Below the pieces are notes generated by a model. The model was given only the letters and a program-made list of their open reading frames with translations, ran no database searches and was not told where the DNA came from. Positions 35,961-48,033 of a stretch of DNA of 64,000 nucleotides are shown here, piece by piece. The stretch lies in the NCBI GenBank assembly GCA_947579665.1, contig CANPUZ010000069.1, positions 62,001-126,000 on the forward strand, given 5' to 3'. The stretch is from Sympetrum striolatum. Its lineage: Eukaryota > Arthropoda > Insecta > Odonata > Libellulidae. A program made the position numbers and the translations under genes. The number at the start of each line of letters is the position of its first letter. Position 1 is the first letter of the stretch.

Positions 35961-37682
35961 TTTTCCGATGGCATAGAAACTTGAAATTCGGCATGGCGTT
36001 AGATATCATAATTATATTTCATAATCAAATTTTATATATTCCCCTATGGTCCTTGGTTCGATCCCAGAGGGCCATTTGCATTCCTCAATGCATTTCTTAT
36101 GGAGATTACGAAAACACATTTTAGGTGCTTCCCGATATTATATCTACTTGAAACTTTGCATAAGATAAGATCAAGTCATTACTAATCAAACTGTGAATTC
36201 ACAGCTACCAATGTTTCCTGGTTTTACCACCAGGTGTCTCTACAATCCGTACCTGATCCGATTTTTAAGAATTTTTTGGAACCATTTCCCAATTATATAG
36301 AAACTTGAAATTCAGCATAGAGATAGAGATTATAGATACATTTCAATAACATGTTCTAGATTCCCACGATCGTCCTTGGTTCGAATGCAGAGAGCCATTT
36401 ACATTCGTGAAAAGTAGAACGTCGTTTGAAGCAGTTGTAGCAAATATTTCTGCTTGAATTTTCACACATAGTTAGATATAGTGATCTTCTATTGTCCCGC
36501 TTAGTAAGTTCACCAGGAAGACCCGGGTTCGATGCCAGACGCTAAAATTGAAGCGAATTTTAAGAATATTTTCAATCTTTTTTTTTTTCTTTTGAGAACC
36601 GTCCCAATATGATGCCGAAATAAAAATAATATTACCGATCTGCTTGCAGTATGCAAGCTACATTGCACTCGTATAATAGATATATATAGAGAGGATACAA
36701 AGTCACAGGCTAAACCACTAGCGTCAATGGCTTGAAATTTTTACGACATATTGGCCATCACGTATAACCTCCAGAAAAATTGTGATTTTGAACCTCAGTG
36801 TCATGGGTTCGATTCCAGAGGGCTCCAAAATCTCGATTTTTCCCGTTTAAATGCATTGCTTTGATTTTCGGGAATTAAAAAAAAAATACTTTCCGGATAG
36901 GTAGAGAATCAAAACTCAAGGAGCCTATATATATGAACATGATCTATTGAAAACATAAATGAGTTTTACGGAAAATATCCTGTTTTCGATGCTAGGTCGG
37001 GGCAAAAATCGGCCGTTTAAAACGCATTGTGGCAATTTTTAAGATTTTTTTTGGACCTCTTTCCGAATGCATGGAAACTTGAAATTTGGCATGGGGTTGG
37101 AAATCATAAATATATATCATAATAAATTTTTTTTTATTCGCTTATGGTCCTTGGTTCGATCCCAGAGGGCCATTTGCACTCCACAATGCATTTGTTATGG
37201 GGATAACGGAAACAAATTTTAGGTACTTCTCGGCATGATATTGACTTCAAACTTTGCATAAAATAAGATCAAGTTCATAAAAATCAAACTGTGCATTCAC
37301 AGCTACCAGTGTGTCCTGGGTTCGACACCAGGCGTCTCTACAATCAGTAACTGATCCGATATTCAATAATTATTTTGAACACTTTCCCAACAATATAGAA
37401 ACTTGAAATTCGGCATGTAGATAGAAATTATAGATACATTTCAAAACCATGTTTTAGATTTCCAAGATCGTCCTTGGTTCGAATCCAGAGAAGCATTTAC
37501 AATCATGAAAATTAGAACGTCTTTTGAGGCAGTTGTATCCAATGTTTCTGCTTGAATTTTCACACATAGTTAGAGATGTTGATCTTCTATTGTGCTGCAT
37601 AAAAAGTTCAAAGGAAAGACCCGGGTTCGATGCCAGACGATTAAATTTCAGCCAATTTTAAGAATATTTTCAATCCTTTTTT
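35961..37682 (+). repeat. 1,722-bp tandem duplication, copy 1 (composite B-box repeat)
   Basis: Holds plus-strand composite-repeat monomers (B boxes near 36055, 36215, 36377, 36528), a hairpin end (GCACTCGT near 36665-36672), and five further monomers of the next unit. It is repeated almost perfectly at 37683-39404; one difference noted is TTTTACCACC near 36222 against TTTCACCACC in copy 2. Confidence 0.92.
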
Positions 37683-39404
37683 TTTTCCGATGGCATAGAA
37701 ACTTGAAATTCGGCATGGCGTTAGATATCATAATTATATTTCATAATCAAATTTTATATATTCCCCTATGGTCCTTGGTTCGATCCCAGAGGGCCATTTG
37801 CATTCCTCAATGCATTTCTTATGGAGATTACGAAAACACATTTTAGGTGCTTCCCGATATTATATCTACTTGAAACTTTGCATAAGATAAGATCAAGTCA
37901 TTACTAATCAAACTGTGAATTCACAGCTACCAATGTTTCCTGGTTTCACCACCAGGTGTCTCTACAATCCGTACCTGATCCGATTTTTAAGAATTTTTTG
38001 GAACCATTTCCCAATTATATAGAAACTTGAAATTCAGCATAGAGATAGAGATTATAGATACATTTCAATAACATGTTCTAGATTCCCACGATCGTCCTTG
38101 GTTCGAATGCAGAGAGCCATTTACATTCGTGAAAAGTAGAACGTCGTTTGAAGCAGTTGTAGCAAATATTTCTGCTTGAATTTTCACACATAGTTAGATA
38201 TAGTGATCTTCTATTGTCCCGCTTAGTAAGTTCACCAGGAAGACCCGGGTTCGATGCCAGACGCTAAAATTGAAGCGAATTTTAAGAATATTTTCAATCT
38301 TTTTTTTTTTCTTTTGAGAACCGTCCCAATATGATGCCGAAATAAAAATAATATTACCGATCTGCTTGCAGTATGCAAGCTACATTGCACTCGTATAATA
38401 GATATATATAGAGAGGATACAAAGTCACAGGCTAAACCACTAGCGTCAATGGCTTGAAATTTTTACGACATATTGGCCATCACGTATAACCTCCAGAAAA
38501 ATTGTGATTTTGAACCTCAGTGTCATGGGTTCGATTCCAGAGGGCTCCAAAATCTCGATTTTTCCCGTTTAAATGCATTGCTTTGATTTTCGGGAATTAA
38601 AAAAAAAATACTTTCCGGATAGGTAGAGAATCAAAACTCAAGGAGCCTATATATATGAACATGATCTATTGAAAACATAAATGAGTTTTACGGAAAATAT
38701 CCTGTTTTCGATGCTAGGTCGGGGCAAAAATCGGCCGTTTAAAACGCATTGTGGCAATTTTTAAGATTTTTTTTGGACCTCTTTCCGAATGCATGGAAAC
38801 TTGAAATTTGGCATGGGGTTGGAAATCATAAATATATATCATAATAAATTTTTTTTTATTCGCTTATGGTCCTTGGTTCGATCCCAGAGGGCCATTTGCA
38901 CTCCACAATGCATTTGTTATGGGGATAACGGAAACAAATTTTAGGTACTTCTCGGCATGATATTGACTTCAAACTTTGCATAAAATAAGATCAAGTTCAT
39001 AAAAATCAAACTGTGCATTCACAGCTACCAGTGTGTCCTGGGTTCGACACCAGGCGTCTCTACAATCAGTAACTGATCCGATATTCAATAATTATTTTGA
39101 ACACTTTCCCAACAATATAGAAACTTGAAATTCGGCATGTAGATAGAAATTATAGATACATTTCAAAACCATGTTTTAGATTTCCAAGATCGTCCTTGGT
39201 TCGAATCCAGAGAAGCATTTACAATCATGAAAATTAGAACGTCTTTTGAGGCAGTTGTATCCAATGTTTCTGCTTGAATTTTCACACATAGTTAGAGATG
39301 TTGATCTTCTATTGTGCTGCATAAAAAGTTCAAAGGAAAGACCCGGGTTCGATGCCAGACGATTAAATTTCAGCCAATTTTAAGAATATTTTCAATCCTT
39401 TTTT
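37683..39404 (+). repeat. 1,722-bp tandem duplication, copy 2
   Basis: Same sequence as copy 1. The junction is a T-tract: copy 1 ends in CAATCC plus T run and copy 2 resumes at TTTTCCGATGGC, a short microhomology. After copy 2 the sequence continues into the normal unit end (CTTTTGAGGACCGTCC). Confidence 0.92.
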
Positions 39405-40618
39405 TTTCTTTTGAGGACCGTCCTGATTTGATGCCGATATGAAATTAGTGTTGCCGATCTGCTTGCAGTATGCAAGCAACATTTTACTCGTTATATATAG
39501 ATGCTTCTCCGGATTCATTCATATATATAGCTACATAGATAGGATACTAATTCACAGGCTAAACCACAAGCGTCATTGACTTGAAATGTTTACGACATAT
39601 TGGCCATAACGTGTAACCACCAGAAAAATTGCGATTTTGAACCTCAGTGTCATGGGTATGATTCCAGAGGGCCCTAAAGTCCCGATTTTTCCCGTTTAAA
39701 TGCATTGCTTTGATTTTCGGAAATTTTTAAAAAATACTTGCCGGATAGGTAGGGACTTAAAACTCAAGGAGCTGATATATATGGTCATGATCTATCGAAA
39801 ACATAAATTAGTTTTGCTGAAAATATCCTGGGTTCGATGCTAGGTCGAGGCAAAAATCGGCCGTTTAAAATGCATTGTGGCGATTTTTAAGATTTTTTTT
39901 GGACCCTTTTCCGATGGCATGGAAACTTGAAATTCGGCATGAGATTGGAGATCATACATATATTTCATAATCAAATTTTACATATTCACTGATGGTCCTT
40001 GGTTCGAGCCCAGAGGGCCATTTACATTCCTCCATGCATTTCTTATGGAGATAACAGTAAAACGTTTTATGTACTTTCCGGCATGATATCGACTTCAAAC
40101 TTAGTATGAAATAATATGAAGTTTTAAAAAGTCATACTGTGCATTCACAGCTACCAATATTTCCTGGTTTCGACACCAGGCATCTCTACAATCAGCAAAT
40201 TATCCGATTTTTAAGAATTAATTTAAACCCCTTCCCAATATTATTAAAACATGAAATTATTCATATAGATAAAGAACATAGATACATTTCAAAAACATGT
40301 TTTAGATTTCCTAGATCGTTCTTGGTACGAATCCAGGGAGCCATTTACCTTATTGAAAAGTAGGACGTCGTTTGAGGCAGTTGGAGCCAACATTTCTGCT
40401 TGAATTTTCACACATAGTAAGAGATGGTGATTTTCTGTTCTGCTGCATAGTAGGTTCACCAGGAAGGCCTTGGTTCGATGCCAGACGATTAAATTGCAGC
40501 GAATTTTAAGAATATTTTCAATCATTTTTTTTTTCTTTTGAGGATCGTCCCGATATAATGCCGATATAAAATTATTGTTGTCGATCTGCTTGCAGTATGC
40601 AAGCTACATTTTACTCGT
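39405..40618 (+). repeat. Composite B-box repeat, end of the preceding unit plus one full unit
   Basis: Hairpin end at about 39455-39491, then GCTTCTCCGGATTCATTCAT, the TTACGACATATTGGCC monomer and six B-box monomers, ending in the hairpin and ACTCGT at 40618. Confidence 0.85.
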
Positions 40619-40626
40619 ATATATAT

Positions 40627-40645
40627 ACGAGTAAAATGTTGCTTA
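40627..40645 (-). repeat. 19-bp stub of an inverted composite repeat terminus
   Basis: ACGAGTAAAATGTTGCTT faces the terminus at 40618 across TATATATA, then homology stops. A miniature of the palindrome at 12323-12371. Confidence 0.7.
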
Positions 40646-40709
40646 AATGTAAGTTTAAAAATATTGAGAAGTTCTTTGAGAAATGAGTGTTAAAGTAGCT
40701 TGCGGGCTG

Positions 40710-41022
40710 GGGTGGATCGAAAAAACGGCTATTTTGACTAATTTTGGTGAACTGAAAACTCATTTTCCTTGATTCATCAACTACCAAGCAATATATGCAC
40801 TCCTTTGCCATTAAATCACTTTGGAAACATTGAGAAACAACCAGGAGAAAATGCAATAATTTGATGTTTTTCACAAAAATTTAAAATTTTGACTAAAATT
40901 CGCAGCCTCAGGACATATTCCGATTGAGTTGAATTTATTTATATGTTATAAGGACCAGCGACCACAAACTTAAAGCACTAGCCGTTGACGGATTACGGAA
41001 AAAAAGTTTTCTCGATCCACCC
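40710..41022. mobile_element. Small TIR element
   Basis: Left GGGTGGATCG and right CGATCCACCC are exact inverted repeats, 313 bp apart. A degenerate relative lies at 22925-23330. No target duplication determined; class unknown. Confidence 0.5.
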
Positions 41023-41149
41023 TATTGCGTGCACCTAAATCCTTTTTTTTGGGGCCTTGTCAATTTGCCATTTTATTGCTCACAGAATTTGGTCTAAGAG
41101 TATAAATTAAATGTGAAAATAGTGAATGGATGAACTGATAAACAGTTTA

Positions 41150-41690
41150 GATATAAGAAAAATAACAATTTGTACTTTTTCCACAGTATTTATTAAACAC
41201 AATAAATGGAAACAAGACATGACTAGTTTCAGAGATTGATCTCCATCATCAAGTGACCAAGCAAAAACGTAAAGCATAATATATACAAGTAAGACTGGCG
41301 GGAAAATAAGGAAATTGGAAAAGAGGGGCGTTGGGGAGAGGACAGAGTCAGGGGGATGGAACTGGAGTTAGAGAAACATTGTCAGTGGGTGGAAGAATGC
41401 ATCAAATCAATGGGAAGAGGTGCTCGTTAACAACATTACATTGTTTGGAATTTGTATGGGAATTAATCTCAAACTTTTCTAAGAAATTAAGCCTTTGGTT
41501 TCTATCTATAGAGTAAGAATTTCGGGTACAAAGTCAGAAGAATGGTTGAATTCCAGAAGGTGCTTAGCAAAGTGAGATTGGGAAGACTTGTTCATAAAAC
41601 ATCTTTTATGTTCACTGGCTCTTATGGCGAAATTTCTCCGCTTTTGACCCAATCACAGTTATTGCATTTAAGCTTGCAAATTCCGGATTT
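41150..41690 (-). pseudogene. GIY-YIG endonuclease tail of a Penelope-like retroelement
   Basis: Minus-strand peptides read SGICKLKCNNCDW near 41690-41645, then NFAIRASEHKRCFMNKSSQS and HFAKHLLEFNH near 41640-41545. This is the order GIY motif, R..EH helix, AKHLL..H of the C-terminal GIY-YIG domain of Penelope-like elements. The YIGQTGR part is frame-shifted. Downstream the 3' region includes the retroelement-like GATGGAGATCAATCTCTGAA (reverse complement near 41235-41265). Dead fragment. Confidence 0.55.
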
Positions 41691-42117
41691 TTATCATGAC
41701 GTATTTCCGCGAGACATTGCCAGAGACTGTGAATTTTATTAGTTTAGATACACATTTAGAGTTTCCAGTATGAAAAATAAAGAAAAAAATAACAAAGATA
41801 TCACTTGGTTAATCTTAGTGTAAAATTCTCGAAACTGTATGTAGTGAACTATTATCACAAACATGGCTAATTATCATGTAAAATACAATGAGAAACAAGT
41901 AACGATGCGAGCGTTACTGAAACCTTGTTGGTGTATGTAATGAATCATCCCTTTTTCCGTATTTCATGTAAGCTCTGTCATATTTCTTGTCCATTGGAAT
42001 CATAGAATCCAATCATTGCAAATATGAGTCACGTTTGATAAAAATCTCAATTGGGAAAACACGTCAATTTAATTGTAGCTAAGGCATTTGTTGCATTACG
42101 TGATGAGGAATTTTAAG

Positions 42118-42487
42118 GGCAGGAGCAAAACATAGGGGATATACATCGCTTGTAAGACCGAATCTTGAATACGCAACAGCCGTGTGGGGTCCATATCAAT
42201 GTTGTCGATCAAAGAAAATAGAAAAAGTGCAAAGGAAAGCAGCTCGATATGTAATGGGCGGATTTAGAAAAATGGAGAGCGTCACAGAAAAGTTAAAGAC
42301 TCTGGCGTGGGAAACATTTGAGAAAAGAAGAAAAATAAATCGACTAGGTTGTATTTACAACATAATTTCAGGTAAAAATGGTTGGGAAGCTTTAAAAAAT
42401 GCTTTGGAGAAACCAGAATTCAGGGGAAAAGATAGCCATGAATTTAAATTAAGCCTTGGTGGCAAAGAATATCGCGAAATATTCTTT
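42118..42487 (+). pseudogene. LINE reverse-transcriptase C-terminal fragment
   Basis: Reads YTSLVRPNLEYATAVWGPYQ then KIEKVQRKAARYVMG, the standard C-terminal motif of jockey/CR1-like LINE proteins, then a helical tail. 5'-truncated; its end runs into a piggyBac-like MITE from about 42488. Confidence 0.75.
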
Positions 42488-42725
42488 TCTAAACCTTCAG
42501 CAGCCATATTGGTGAATTTTACACATTTATAATGATATAGCCCGTATTTATGAGAATGAGAATGTATTCATTCGTGGTTATCGGTAGACTAAAGGAAAAC
42601 CTTTCTGAGTATCGGGAGCGTTCTCCCAATCATTTAAAACTGATGGGCATGAGCGTCCCGGCACGCTCTCTGTACCTCGGTAAGGAACCAGAGAGCATGC
42701 CGGCACGCTTGCTGTAGTGAAAGGG
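42488..42725 (-). mobile_element. piggyBac-like MITE, left end lost
   Basis: The right end GTAGTGAAAGGG is followed by TTAA (42726-42729). The interior matches the reverse complement of the complete copy at 57442-57680, including AGCGTGCCGG and TGATGGGCATGAGCGTCC-type blocks. The left terminus and its TTAA are missing where it meets the LINE. Confidence 0.75.
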
Positions 42726-42729
42726 TTAA

Positions 42730-44323
42730 CAGAGGCATTTCAGAAAGGAATAAGTTACCTAGATCGCTCTTAAGCCCCTTGCCTAAAAATACAAGATCTT
42801 TTAAAAAGAAATGTTTTAATTCATCGTAGTAGATAAAGGTATTATAGAATGTAAGGGGATTTTAGTAATGTTGAATTTCTGGAGGAAGTTTGGCAGGGTG
42901 ATGTACGGTGGGGTTTTACCCTGGGACCGCTACAGTATCCGAGAAGGCCTGTGATGAACCCCAAAAAATCCAGAAATAACAATTTATATGTCATATGTGT
43001 ATGTATGTATTTAGATGAAAAGTAAATGAATATGTAGAATAACTGCCTCCTGCCTTACAGCCTACTTGGAGGTTATGAAATAATAATATTTCTTGGTCAT
43101 TGCTGTGTTCATTTAGAATAAGTGATTCACTCACAGATTCATTTCATGCTAACCATACTCATTTATTTCTCACATGCTTCCTGGAATTTGTGTTGGAAAA
43201 TAACAGCAGATGGTGAATAATTCATAAATAATTCAGTTATTTGTGTGTGGAATGCTATCGTTTCGCTTTTGGAAAGTTTGGATGGTGGTGATGATGAAGG
43301 AAGGAAGTTGGTCTTTCTTCGGCATGTTTCAATTGCGTTGTTTGATGTTCAATTGAGAAAACCTTGCAATGCATCATCTTTTATCAACATTACTTGCGGA
43401 GTAACACTTTCATAGTGTAGTTATTTAGGAAATTTCTTTCCAAGTTGTCAGGTTTTTTAATTTTATAGTTTGATCACAAATAGACCTAGCTTAGTCGAAT
43501 AACAAAATTAGGAAAAAGGGCATAATTTTTATGAATTATCTAGGATGTTGATTGTTTTGCTTTATGAGTGTGGAACAAGGATATTGAGAAAGCAGGAAGT
43601 CAAACGCTTAGAGACTAAACAACATGCTACAATGCTGTGCTTGTTTGACACGCATATTTTTTCATTAAAAATATTCTTATCAGGAAAGTGCTTGAAATAA
43701 AAAATTAAACGACAAATAGTAATTAATTCCAAAAAAAAATCATTGACTTCATTATAAGAGCTTAAACTTGATTTAAATAAAGGCCAAAACTACAAAATTG
43801 TTTATGTATCTTTTGTTTTATTCATTTATCAGTTAGTATCAACAAACAGTACGAGGCTAATTACAGTTGGGGAAATAACAAGAAGCAAGGAAAAACCAAC
43901 AATCAGTGAGAAAAAAATAAAACAACAAATCAACAACATAAAATTAATTTAAAATAATGAATGAAATTATAAAAATCAATCTCTTGGAACCATATTTGGG
44001 ATGGATTTAAGAGGAGAGAAGAAGTGAACTTTGGAAGAAAGGGAGTTAATGGAAAAAGAGTGATCGTTTAACAGTTGATGGAGTGCTCAGAGAGAATAGG
44101 CGAGTTGTTCTCGAAGGAAAGAGAGAGTAGGAAAGGAGAATTGATTCTGCAGTTAATTATGTTACACAGGAAGGAGATGGTAGATTATGAGCTTTAATAA
44201 ACTTACAGAAAAAGAAATAAGGCAAGGAATGAATATGGAGTTGATACAAAACATCTTAAAGATAATTTATGAAGGTAAAACATGAAATAGTAAATAGAAT
44301 GAGATAAATATTATAGTCATACC
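42730..44323. other. No feature seen
   Basis: No coding frame, terminal repeat or array monomer recognised. Confidence 0.35.
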
Positions 44324-44924
44324 TAGAGGTGGGAACAATCGAATAATTCGGTTGTTTGCTTCGATCGAATTATTCTAATAAAGCGTTTCGATTTTTCACT
44401 CAATCCTAACAGAGTGAATCTATTTGATTGTTTTTAGTGAGTGGAAAAAAATTGAATAAATTAATTCGATTGTTTTTTGCGAGGGAAAAAATCTAATAAA
44501 TGTATTTGATTGTTACAAGTGAGTGGTTCACTCGTTCAGAGGAAGTGAGTAAAAAATCAAATAGATTCATTCGATTTTTTTCCAATCGCTATAAACAATC
44601 GAATACATTCACTCGGTTTATTAGATTTTTCACTTGTTTACTTGATTCGCGTTGAAGAGGAGAGGATAGAAGCGGCTCGCAACATCATCCCATTTAGTGG
44701 AAGAGATATGTAATTCTGATGAATTATGAATATAGATATACGTGTGTGTGTATGTATATCTGATCCGATATCCCGGCAGCCAGGTGTTACTGCCACTGAC
44801 CAGCTATTGCGTCCTGTCCTCCTACGAAAGCGAGTGACTTCATTCGAATGAAAACAATCAAATAAATGCCAAAACAATTGAATAACGTTTCGATTGTTTT
44901 TTTCAATCGATTGTCCCATCCCTA
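44324..44924. mobile_element. Non-autonomous hAT element with perfect 8-bp duplication
   Basis: Ends TAGAGGTGGGAACAATCGA and inverted TAGGGATGGGACAATCGA, flanked on both sides by GTCATACC (44316-44323 and 44925-44932). 601 bp. The interior is full of small palindromes built on AATCGAATAAATT-like words. No transposase. Confidence 0.9.
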
Positions 44925-44932
44925 GTCATACC

Positions 44933-46503
44933 CAAAAAAACATAATTTGACAAAAATACTATCTAAAAAATGAAAATATGTAATGTGATTGATAAAGATG
45001 AAATTGATACGTAGCACACACAGCGTAAATGCTTACTACCGTCTTTCCTTGAGTTATTCCTTGGATTAATGTTACTGTAAATGCCTGAGTATAGGCATTG
45101 CTACAAGTTAAGGCTCAAGGCTCGCTTTTGGAAAAAATTTAATATCTAGCATTAGTTTCTTACTTTTCCCACAACAGATACTTTTATGTCATAAATAGAA
45201 TGTGTCTGAATTAGGGATTTTTGTAGTAATAGCTGACTGACAAGGGATAATTCCCTCAAGACCACTGCATTTCAGACAACCTTAGCTTCTGAAATGTTCA
45301 GCCCATCGAATGCATTGCAAGGTTATCTTAGAGTCGTCATTGAATCGTTTCATTTGCTTGGGATCCTAATTTTTTGCATGATTTATCATTTCTGCATCCA
45401 ATTCATTTATATCATTACGATTTCTGTTTCATTGTCGTATTTCAGGTAATGTAAGAAAGTGTTTTGTGTACTTGCTGTTGTTTGGTGTTGTTTTCATCAC
45501 TTTGTTTCATAAGTGTTCCTTCTGTTACTCGTTAATATAGATTTATGGGCTTTCTCTCTATTAATGTTTTCACGAATGTACTATGTACACGAAATTTTAG
45601 AGTGCCTAAGAAAGATGGGAAAATTGGATTTGCTGAAAATTAATTTTTCTATTTCCAATGCTCTACTTTTGGAGTAATCATTACATTCAATGTTTCATTA
45701 TTTCTAAGCAAAGACAACGCTTTAACGCTCTGTATGGGGCCATGTATAATAGTGTGACTCGAAAAACTTTTTTTTGTCATTCAAAATTTCTAGTCGATAT
45801 AGAGATGTTGCTATGGTCACGTATTTTCCCAAAACAATTAATCGAATTGAAATATATTTAAGTCTCCTGCAGCAGATCTAAAGTTTTTATTTTCAAAAAT
45901 AAAGATTTTATTTTTTTTTAAACATGAACACAAAGCAAATTTTTGTATTCAGGTACAACAGTGTTTAGTTTACAATGTAAAAAGAATTATATTATTTGGA
46001 ATACTTTTTATTTCTATGGTTATAAGAAATTTCTAAATGAAAACGTACACTAGAAGTAAATCAAATGGTCAACAATTTAGACCTTAAATTTGCAAAGAAA
46101 TGATAATTTTACTGCTAATCCCAGAGGGATGTTGCATGGCGGATATAATTTTTTATACCGTTCATTAACATTCTAAACTTTTTATTTTTGTACTTGTAAA
46201 CTAAAATTTGCTTTGTATTTATGATTTTTAAAGTGTGTCTACGTTTTTGACAAAAAAATCAAACTTTATGCCCGTTGCTAGAGACATATCTCTGAACTTG
46301 TCTAAAATGTTTTTGCGTAAACATGTGACCGTAGTGACAACTTTTTGAATTTTTGAAAGTTTTTCGTGATGCGCCCAAATGTATAATAGCATGAATTGTA
46401 GTATGGTAAATGTGTTTTTATTTTATTCGTTACGTTCCGCCTCCTAATGCATGTCTGCCCACCTTCATTTCGCCTGCTAACTCTTCTCTCGGTGATTCGG
46501 TAG
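44933..46503. other. No exon recognised upstream of the first armadillo exon
   Basis: AT-rich. The exon expected to precede 46504 in armadillo (for the first Arm repeats) was looked for and not seen here or back to 40 kb. Confidence 0.35.
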
Positions 46504-46658
46504 ATGGTTGCTGCGTTGGTGCGTGCCATCTCGAACAGCAACGACTTGGAGACCACTAAAGGTGCTGTTGGTATGCTGCACAACCTCTCTCATCACAGAC
46601 AGGGACTTCTTGCGATCTTCAAGAGTGGTGGCATTCCTGCTCTGGTGAAATTGCTGAG
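46504..46658 (+). CDS. arm: Armadillo/beta-catenin, exon A
   Basis: 155 nt between acceptor (GATTCGGTAG) and donor (GAG|GTAATG), ending in phase 2. It encodes MVAALVRAI, then [13 protein letters not shown] [12 protein letters not shown] and [17 protein letters not shown], the second and third Arm repeats of beta-catenin/Armadillo, the adhesion and Wnt-signalling scaffold that binds cadherin and TCF. The acceptor has a poor polypyrimidine tract (CTCTTCTCTCGGTGATTCGGTAG interrupted by purines), so the exact start could be upstream. The phase matches exon B. By alignment to human it covers about residues 195-245. Confidence 0.88.
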
Positions 46659-46773
46659 GTAATGCATCTAATTGTCGCTTTCATAACCAATATCCATAGA
46701 GATGGAATCTAGAAAAGATGGGTGAAACCCTTGGTGAGGCGTTTTGCTGAATTGGTATGAAATTTGCTCCTAA

Positions 46774-47201
46774 CCCTCGAGTACTCGCATCCCAAATTGT
46801 CACGTCAGTACTCGCGTTGGGTGGAATGGACCAGACATCTTCCAAAGGGGAAAATTGTCTCAAAATGTAGTGAATACATTTTTAATTAATTAGTGATGAT
46901 GCCATATTAATGGTTAACCTGGTTATTAAAATGACAAGCAAACTAAATAGCAAAAATATTCAGTAAAAATTAAATATTCCTGACGCTGAGTATTTGGCTG
47001 ATGAATTTGGAATATTGCGTATAAAAAGTAAACTGTTTAAAAATAAAATAACATTTAATATATTATGCAATGCATGACTGCTTCAGAACATTCTAAAACT
47101 CAGCTACTATGAGAAAGAAGAAGTGAAAAAGCACTAATAAAGAGATATGGAATATAAAGATTCATATAGGTGGATTCGACCCAGACGCAAGTACTCGAGG
47201 G
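46774..47201. mobile_element. piggyBac-like MITE
   Basis: CCCTCGAGTACTCGC at the left and inverted CCCTCGAGTACTTGC at the right. The right flank is TTAA (47202-47205); the left flank is CTAA, one change from TTAA. 428 bp in the armadillo intron, 116 bp after exon A. Confidence 0.7.
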
Positions 47202-47205
47202 TTAA

Positions 47206-48033
47206 AGAGAGGAGGAAGTTGAACGTTGGGAAGACTGGAGTGTCCTACGTCACCAACCCTTTGTAACCCTTAAAGGTCCAACGTTTTTTTGTTGCTAAAA
47301 ATGATACTATTACATGAAGGCACAGAAAGTAACAGGATTTCAAATATTGGCTTAAAATCTAATCTGTTTTCATTATTCTAAATGTAGAAATGATCGTGAA
47401 ACATTATATCATTGAAAGAATGTCATTTATCAAGCTAACAATTATTTTCCAATCTTCATTTGAACTATTTTTCAGTATCATAATAAAAATATAATTAAAT
47501 TTGATTTACAGTAACCCTTTGAAGGGTCCAACGTTTTTTTTTTTTCAATAAAATACTAATGAAACGATATATCTCTTCAGCAATTTCCTTCTTGAATTTT
47601 AAAAACTTCTTACAATGATTTTTGTTGCTAAAAATTGTACTGTACTAATAAAAATAATGGAATTTTTATCATTTAAAAAACTCAAACTAAAAAAACATGA
47701 TAAGGCTTCATCTCTATGGTCTGGCTTTAAATCTCTGATTCGGAAAATAAGTTTGTAAGTCACCATTAGTAATGCTTACAAATCAACAACAAGGTATAAT
47801 TTAAAAAATTTTAATAAAAATTTTGCAACCTTAGTCCAGAACAACAATATTTATTAATAGATAAAATATGTAAGCTCATAATATCTTTCTCGAGTATTTA
47901 TTATTCAATGAGCACATTACGACAATAAATTTATCTTCTTACAATAGACTTATAATTAAAAATCTGATGTGGCCAAGACATGACTTTCTCCGTATTTATT
48001 GAAAACAGAAGCCTATGTCAGTAATATATATAT
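47206..48033. other. Intron with repeated CCCTTNAAGGTCCAACG motif
   Basis: TAACCCTTAAAGGTCCAACG (near 47268) and a variant TAACCCTTTGAAGGGTCCAACG-like block (near 47512) recur as direct copies, probably ends of a small unidentified element. Confidence 0.35.

Noticed and set aside
35772..35984. Frames ending in long VCVCVC runs
   Set aside because: The run is translated (GT)n; only the part before it (35730-35899) resembles a protein.
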